From an uncultured Bacilli bacterium (lineage in GTDB: Bacteria; Bacillota_I; Bacilli_A; RF39; UBA660): a stretch of DNA of 52,937 nucleotides. The translations under genes were made by a program, and so were the position numbers. The notes under the pieces were generated by a model, which was not told the DNA's origin, did no database searches, and was given only the letters and a program-made list of their open reading frames with translations. The stretch covers positions 1-52,937 of the forward strand of contig CALVRZ010000005.1 in NCBI GenBank assembly GCA_944358875.1. Direction: 5' to 3'. Within the stretch, counting starts at the first letter, position 1. Each line of letters starts with the position of its first letter. Shown in pieces: positions 51,847 through 52,937 of this stretch.

Positions 51847-52937
51847 ATGGCAAAGTATAATGAAAAAAGAATAATTAACGATATACGTTTATTATCATTA
51901 GATATGATTGATAATGCAAGAAGTGGTCACCCAGGTATTTGCCTAGGAGCGGCTCCTATTATCTATACCTTATTCGCTAATGAATTAGATTTTGATTTAG
52001 AAAGACATAATTGGGTCAATCGTGATCGTTTCGTCATGTCAGCAGGTCATGGATCTGCCTTATTATATGCAACAATGCATGTTGTAATGGATGAATTTTC
52101 CATGGAAGATTTAAAGAATTTCCGGAAACTAGATTCAAGATGCCCTGGTCATCCTGTATATAACATTCAAGATCGCATCGAAGTTACGACAGGACCACTT
52201 GGGCAAGGATTAGCTACAGCCGTTGGTATGGCTATCGGTGAAAAGTTTTTAGAAAGCAACTTCAACAGTAAAAAGAATAGTCTATTTGATTATGATGTCT
52301 TTGCTTTCTGTGGCGATGGCGATATGATGGAAGGAATATCATATGAAGCATGTTCACTCGCCGGAAATTTAGGTTTAGATAATTTAATTGTTATCTACGA
52401 TATGAATGAAGTAAGTCTCGATGGAGATATTGAAAAAACATTTACAGAAACAGTATCGGATCGTTTCTTAGCTATGGATTGGGATGTCCTATATGTTAAA
52501 AATGGTGAAAACGTTCATGATATCAATAAAGCTCTAGCAACTGCTAGAAAGAACAAAAAACCAACCCTTATTGGTATCAATACAACGATTGGCAAATATT
52601 CTAAATATGAAGGAACTCATAAAGTTCACGGAGGTCCTCTTGAAAAAGAAGATCTTGCAGCCATTCGTGAAGAATTAAAAGGCTTAGGACCATTTACTTA
52701 CGATAATGAAAATGTCAAAAAGCTAAGAGATTATGTTAAAGATCGTGTAAGTGATAATTATGCATACTGGTATAGTGAATATGAAAAATATTGTAATGAA
52801 CACGATGAGAAACAAGTTGATGTCTTAAATAGTATTATTAATAAAGAAGAAATAACCCTAAAACTAGATAAAGTCATCGATACATCTAAATTATTTACTG
52901 ATCGTTCTATGCGTGATATCAATTACCAAGTTATGAA
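51847..52937 (+). CDS. tkt: Transketolase (5' part, cut by the window end)
   Basis: The first 363 codons are open with no stop. Transketolase moves two-carbon units in the pentose phosphate pathway using thiamine diphosphate. Seen: LLSLDMIDNARSGHPGICLGAAPI, DRFVMSAGHGSALLYATMH, TTGPLGQGLATAVGMAIGEK and the ThDP motif FCGDGDMMEGISYEA, followed by IYDMNEVSLDG. The rest (pyrimidine-binding and C-terminal domains) lies outside. TATAAT at 51816-51821 precedes it. Confidence 0.95.
   Translation, partial: MAKYNEKRIINDIRLLSLDMIDNARSGHPGICLGAAPIIYTLFANELDFDLERHNWVNRDRFVMSAGHGSALLYATMHVVMDEFSMEDLKNFRKLDSRCPGHPVYNIQDRIEVTTGPLGQGLATAVGMAIGEKFLESNFNSKKNSLFDYDVFAFCGDGDMMEGISYEACSLAGNLGLDNLIVIYDMNEVSLDGDIEKTFTETVSDRFLAMDWDVLYVKNGENVHDINKALATARKNKKPTLIGINTTIGKYSKYEGTHKVHGGPLEKEDLAAIREELKGLGPFTYDNENVKKLRDYVKDRVSDNYAYWYSEYEKYCNEHDEKQVDVLNSIINKEEITLKLDKVIDTSKLFTDRSMRDINYQVM

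Noticed and set aside
1-52937. Mycoplasma genetic code (TGA as Trp)
   Set aside because: TGA is a genuine stop of mutL and several other genes, and Trp codons in conserved positions are TGG.

Overview
The window is a chromosomal segment of a low-GC Gram-positive (Bacillota/Bacilli-type) bacterium. It is extremely A+T-rich and uses the standard code: TGA is a stop and tryptophan is TGG. It carries a Firmicutes-type T-box before glyS, an L20-type leader before infC-rpmI-rplT, and strong Shine-Dalgarno sites. The secreted proteins (a DUF-rich surface protein and a collagen-like protein) fit an uncultured gut lineage near RF39/Mollicutes relatives. That lineage guess is inference; MutL, RecG and a wall-less/low-GC style gene set do not settle it.

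Left chromosomal part (1-22 kb): tRNA-His; an 836-aa orphan protein on the minus strand; an SDR oxidoreductase and a methionine gamma-lyase-like PLP enzyme; T-box plus glyS; a leader ORF with a G10 tract, a terminator and a large surface protein; mutL, an unknown gene and miaA overlapping in one operon; infC-rpmI-rplT behind a consensus promoter and attenuator; a HerA-type ATPase with an unknown partner; a NatAB-like ABC exporter with a rhodanese lipoprotein; rpsU, a YqeY/GatB-like gene and recG; then a small structured RNA.

Mobile island (about 22.09-39.35 kb): an integrative mobilizable element appears to be inserted near the 3' end of the small RNA, with its own replacement terminator at the junction. 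Its backbone on the minus strand is a tyrosine integrase broken by one stop codon, a MobV relaxase with an oriT-like hairpin, a RepA-like ATPase broken at an A7 tract, and small replication genes. A divergent Xre regulator with three operator repeats starts a long plus-strand cargo. The cargo first holds the three components of a DpnII-type restriction-modification system (Dam-class methylase, DpnA-class methylase, DpnII endonuclease). Between methylases and endonuclease lie two ParB-like proteins, a small PD-(D/E)XK-like protein and an SNF2 helicase, and a second nuclease-like protein follows. A Gabija-like pair (OLD/TOPRIM ATPase plus UvrD helicase) comes next. The composite DpnII-ParB-SNF2 operon is the best candidate for an undescribed defence system here.

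Right chromosomal part (39.4-52.9 kb): a short inorganic pyrophosphatase, a 42-aa protein, a queuosine salvage protein, rarA behind a promoter with a LexA-like palindrome, a zinc-ribbon unknown, a decayed pair (frameshifted decarboxylase-cupin and metallo-beta-lactamase remnant), flavodoxin, a collagen-like protein, a membrane-anchored Xre regulator, an arylsulfotransferase, a nucleotidyltransferase, a membrane protein gene split by a roughly 332-bp hairpin-bounded insert, and the 5' part of transketolase, cut by the window end.

A second candidate novelty is the surface-protein locus at 6.5-8.9 kb. There the length of a G tract decides whether the leader ORF stops early or runs into the terminator, which suggests phase-variable attenuation.
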